Source of the DNA: CAVTPD01 sp963736575
Lineage (GTDB): Bacteria; Bacteroidota; Bacteroidia; Cytophagales; JAAEPT01
Reading direction: 5' to 3'
Length of the DNA stretch: 64,000 bases
Assembly: GCA_963736575.1 (NCBI GenBank)
Contig: CAVTPD010000002.1
Coordinates: 224,027 to 288,026, forward strand
A program made the translations under genes and the position numbers. Shown piece after piece: positions 61,868 to 64,000 of this stretch; the first letter of the stretch is position 1, and the number at the start of each line of letters is the position of its first letter. The notes under the pieces are model-generated. The model worked only from the letters and a program-made list of their open reading frames with translations, was not told the origin of the DNA and did no database searches.

Positions 61868-64000
61868 TTAATTGTTACCCAATAAGTACTCCACAGAAAT
61901 GATAGCCTGATTAAGCTGATTTAAGTTGTCCAAATACCTGAATTGTATATCCATAGATTGTGTCAATCCATTAATATATTCCAGGTAGGTAAGTTCTCCT
62001 TCTTTGAATCCAAGATTAGATTGAGTTAAGATCAGTTCAGCTTGAGGCAATCCTGTGTTGGTATAATATTCATTGGATCTCAGTAATTTTTTATATGCCT
62101 GATAGCTGGTGATGAAGTCAGCATTCAACTGATTTTGTAATTGCTGATAATCTAGCTCAGCAGCCTGAGCATGCAATTTTGAAGATTGGATTTGTGAGGT
62201 ATGCGGTTTAAACCAAATTGGAATTGCAATCCCTACCTGAACACTTTGAAATCGAGTACTCTTACCAGCAAATTCGTTAACTCCATTAATATCATAATAA
62301 CCTTGAAGCGATTGATTTATATACCCAATATTAAAGTCTGGTAATGTTTGAGCTTTGGCTACTTTCACTTTTTGCTCCTCTATGTCTATAGCCTGTTTAC
62401 TAAGTTGGAGTGATGGGTTATTAGATAAATCGCTACTGTCCATAACAAACTGTTGGGAGTAGGCAAATGGGATGTTGGAATTTGCATCTACATTTTGTGA
62501 TATATTTAAAAGTATTTGCAATCTATTTTGCCATGCCTTAATCTCCGATTCATTCTGCAATAGCTGATTTTCGGTTTCCTGAGATTTTGAAACGGCTGTA
62601 GTGTTTTCTAATAAATTTGCTTCTCCTGCTTGAAATCGAAGCTTGGTAGCTTTCACCAACTCCTTGTAAATGGAATCTTGTTGAATCAGTATTTTATGTG
62701 TTTCCTGTAAATACCTGAGGTAGTAGAAAACGGATTTTACTTCATTAATGAGTGCATTTCTGGTAATCTTTTTTTTGATTTCCTGACTTTCAATATTCTC
62801 TTGCAACAGTTTAGAACGCTGAACATAATAAGTTGGGAAGGCGAAGCTTTGGCCAATTGTGAATCCTTTGTCTTTATAGAAACTATTGGTCTCCCCATAT
62901 AGAAAATCGATATTGGTTTTTGGCAAATCGAATGATGTGCCTTTTAACTGTTGTTCTGCCTGAACCCGATATTGCTCAGCTTGAAGCCCTGGGTTGTTTG
63001 CCAGTGCGGTATCAATGGCAACTTCAAGTGATATAGGAATTGGCTGTTGATTAGACTGACCATTAGAAGCAAATGGACTTAGACAGATTAAAAGAAGTAC
63101 ACCTGCTATTGGAATTACTTTTTTGATTTTCGGAGGTCGCTCCATTAAAGTGTAAAGAATAGGAAGAACAATTAAGGTCAACAGCGTGGCAGTTAATATG
63201 CCTCCAATTACCACGGTAGCCAGTGGTCTTTGCACCTCTGCACCAGCGGACGATGAAACCGCCATAGGCAGAAAGCCAAGAATGTCAGTGGATGCTGTTA
63301 GAAAGATAGGTCTTAAACGAGAGGTAGTTGCTTGTATCAGTCGATCCCGAATGTCCGTTACTCCTTGTTCTTTTAATTCATTCAAACTGCTGATTAATAC
63401 TAAACCATTGAGAACAGCTACCCCAAATAAAGCGATGAAACCAACACCCGCAGAGATACTAAATGGCATATCTCTTATCCATAAAGCAAATACGCCACCG
63501 ACCGCTGCAAATGGAATAGCTGTATAGATAAGAATTGTTTGTTTAACAGATTTGAGACTGATATATAGAATGAAGAAAATGAGCACCAATGCAATGGGTA
63601 TTACAATTGACAATCTTTTGGTTGCTCTCAGTAAGTTTTCAAACTGTCCGCCATAAGTTATATAGTATCCTGATGGAAGATTGAGTTTACTATTTAGCTC
63701 CTTTTTTATATCAACGACAAGAGACTGAATGTCTCTATTCCTCACATTTACACCAATAACTATCCTACGGTGCGTATCATCTCTTGATATAAGCCCTGGA
63801 GCATCCTGCAATTGAATAGATGCTACTTCTTCTAATGGGATTTTAGATCCATTGGGCAAAGGAATATATAATTGCTTGATGGAATTAATATCTTGCCTGA
63901 AAGGCTTTTGTAAACGAACGACCATGTCAAATCGTTTTTCGCCTTCAAAAAATTGACCTGTAATTGCACCAGAGAATGCTGTATTGATAGCAAGATTGAG
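61868..64000 (-). CDS. RND heavy-metal pump fused to a TolC-like domain (5' part outside window)
   Basis: The open frame runs past the right edge (25 further codons from 63925 to 64000 are open and pump-like: TAFSGAITGQFFEGEKRFD), so this is a partial gene. The visible part holds the second half of a CzcA/CusA-type RND pump: a periplasmic segment, then helices with GISLINKANT-like loops, GVAVLNGLVLISSLNELKEQG and TATLLTLIVLPILYTL. A second hydrophobic segment and a TolC-like channel domain (about 290-685) with the repeated coiled coils and KANLLENTTAVSKSQETEN follow. Fusion of pump and outer-membrane factor is known in Bacteroidota. It lies upstream of its adaptor gene in the same operon. Confidence 0.85.
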   Translation of the reverse strand, partial: LNLAINTAFSGAITGQFFEGEKRFDMVVRLQKPFRQDINSIKQLYIPLPNGSKIPLEEVASIQLQDAPGLISRDDTHRRIVIGVNVRNRDIQSLVVDIKKELNSKLNLPSGYYITYGGQFENLLRATKRLSIVIPIALVLIFFILYISLKSVKQTILIYTAIPFAAVGGVFALWIRDMPFSISAGVGFIALFGVAVLNGLVLISSLNELKEQGVTDIRDRLIQATTSRLRPIFLTASTDILGFLPMAVSSSAGAEVQRPLATVVIGGILTATLLTLIVLPILYTLMERPPKIKKVIPIAGVLLLICLSPFASNGQSNQQPIPISLEVAIDTALANNPGLQAEQYRVQAEQQLKGTSFDLPKTNIDFLYGETNSFYKDKGFTIGQSFAFPTYYVQRSKLLQENIESQEIKKKITRNALINEVKSVFYYLRYLQETHKILIQQDSIYKELVKATKLRFQAGEANLLENTTAVSKSQETENQLLQNESEIKAWQNRLQILLNISQNVDANSNIPFAYSQQFVMDSSDLSNNPSLQLSKQAIDIEEQKVKVAKAQTLPDFNIGYINQSLQGYYDINGVNEFAGKSTRFQSVQVGIAIPIWFKPHTSQIQSSKLHAQAAELDYQQLQNQLNADFITSYQAYKKLLRSNEYYTNTGLPQAELILTQSNLGFKEGELTYLEYINGLTQSMDIQFRYLDNLNQLNQAIISVEYLLGNN

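Noticed and set aside
1..64000. CRISPR arrays, rRNA genes, intact tRNA genes
   Set aside because: No regularly spaced repeats, no rRNA-like sequence and no complete cloverleaf were seen on either strand.

Overview
The window looks like a chromosomal segment of a Bacteroidota bacterium, most likely a free-living Flavobacteriia or related aquatic lineage. The main evidence is the proteins: type IX secretion (T9SS) C-terminal sorting domains, a PorP/SprF-like outer-membrane protein, a lipoprotein TamA homologue (TamL) paired with TamB, a Bacteroidota-type RNA polymerase omega subunit, and the neighbourhood bamD-rpoZ-coaBC-DUF4835. Several genes are preceded by TAnnTTTG, the -7 promoter consensus of the phylum. 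The core is AT-rich by eye. I cannot name a species.

Left part (1-10.8 kb): a minus-strand pair of secreted xylan-type carbohydrate esterases, CE15 then CE6. Both carry the same Ig-like plus CBM6 tail, and the CE6 gene is frameshifted close to the window edge. A PorP/SprF-like gene then stands divergent from a tightly coupled operon of ECF sigma factor, membrane anti-sigma-like protein and secreted leucine-rich-repeat protein. The last two both end in gliding-motility/T9SS type-B-like domains, which suggests signalling linked to T9SS. An intact IS982-family element with a 5-bp target duplication follows, then a phosphate-selective-type porin.

Housekeeping part (10.8-42.5 kb): a large beta-helix T9SS cargo protein; a small unknown protein; DUF4835; coaB and coaC, normally fused but here split at a seven-T run; rpoZ; bamD; an OstA-like LPS-transport protein; asnB; a MATE exporter; lpxH; ftsH; rsfS; birA; recN; fabI; a small lipoprotein; tamL/tamB; a di-haem cytochrome c peroxidase; and an arginine/proline block (GNAT, argG, argC, proB). 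Five genes have TAnnTTTG boxes only 4-7 nt before the start codon, which implies leaderless or nearly leaderless mRNAs.

Right part (42.5-64 kb): proB is followed by two tandem secreted caspase-like (C14) proteins. At 46.38 kb there is a 15-nt tRNA-Pro-like 3' end with its own terminator, and the character of the sequence changes there. I read this as one end of an integrated element running off the right edge. Beyond it lie a small helix-turn-helix gene, an unrecognised three-gene cassette (a 252-aa structural-looking protein plus two tiny membrane proteins) facing it across a palindrome, a DUF6943-like gene, 1.2 kb of gene-poor DNA with a 17-bp inverted repeat, a lone PD-(D/E)XK-type protein, and a complete heavy-metal RND efflux operon with three histidine-rich proteins. 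That operon is bracketed by direct repeats sharing an exact 28-nt core. After it come an MFS exporter with a structured leader and a second, convergent metal-efflux operon whose RND pump is fused to a TolC-like domain and runs off the window.

No CRISPR array, rRNA or intact tRNA was seen. All functional calls come from reading motifs in the sequence; nothing was searched against a database.
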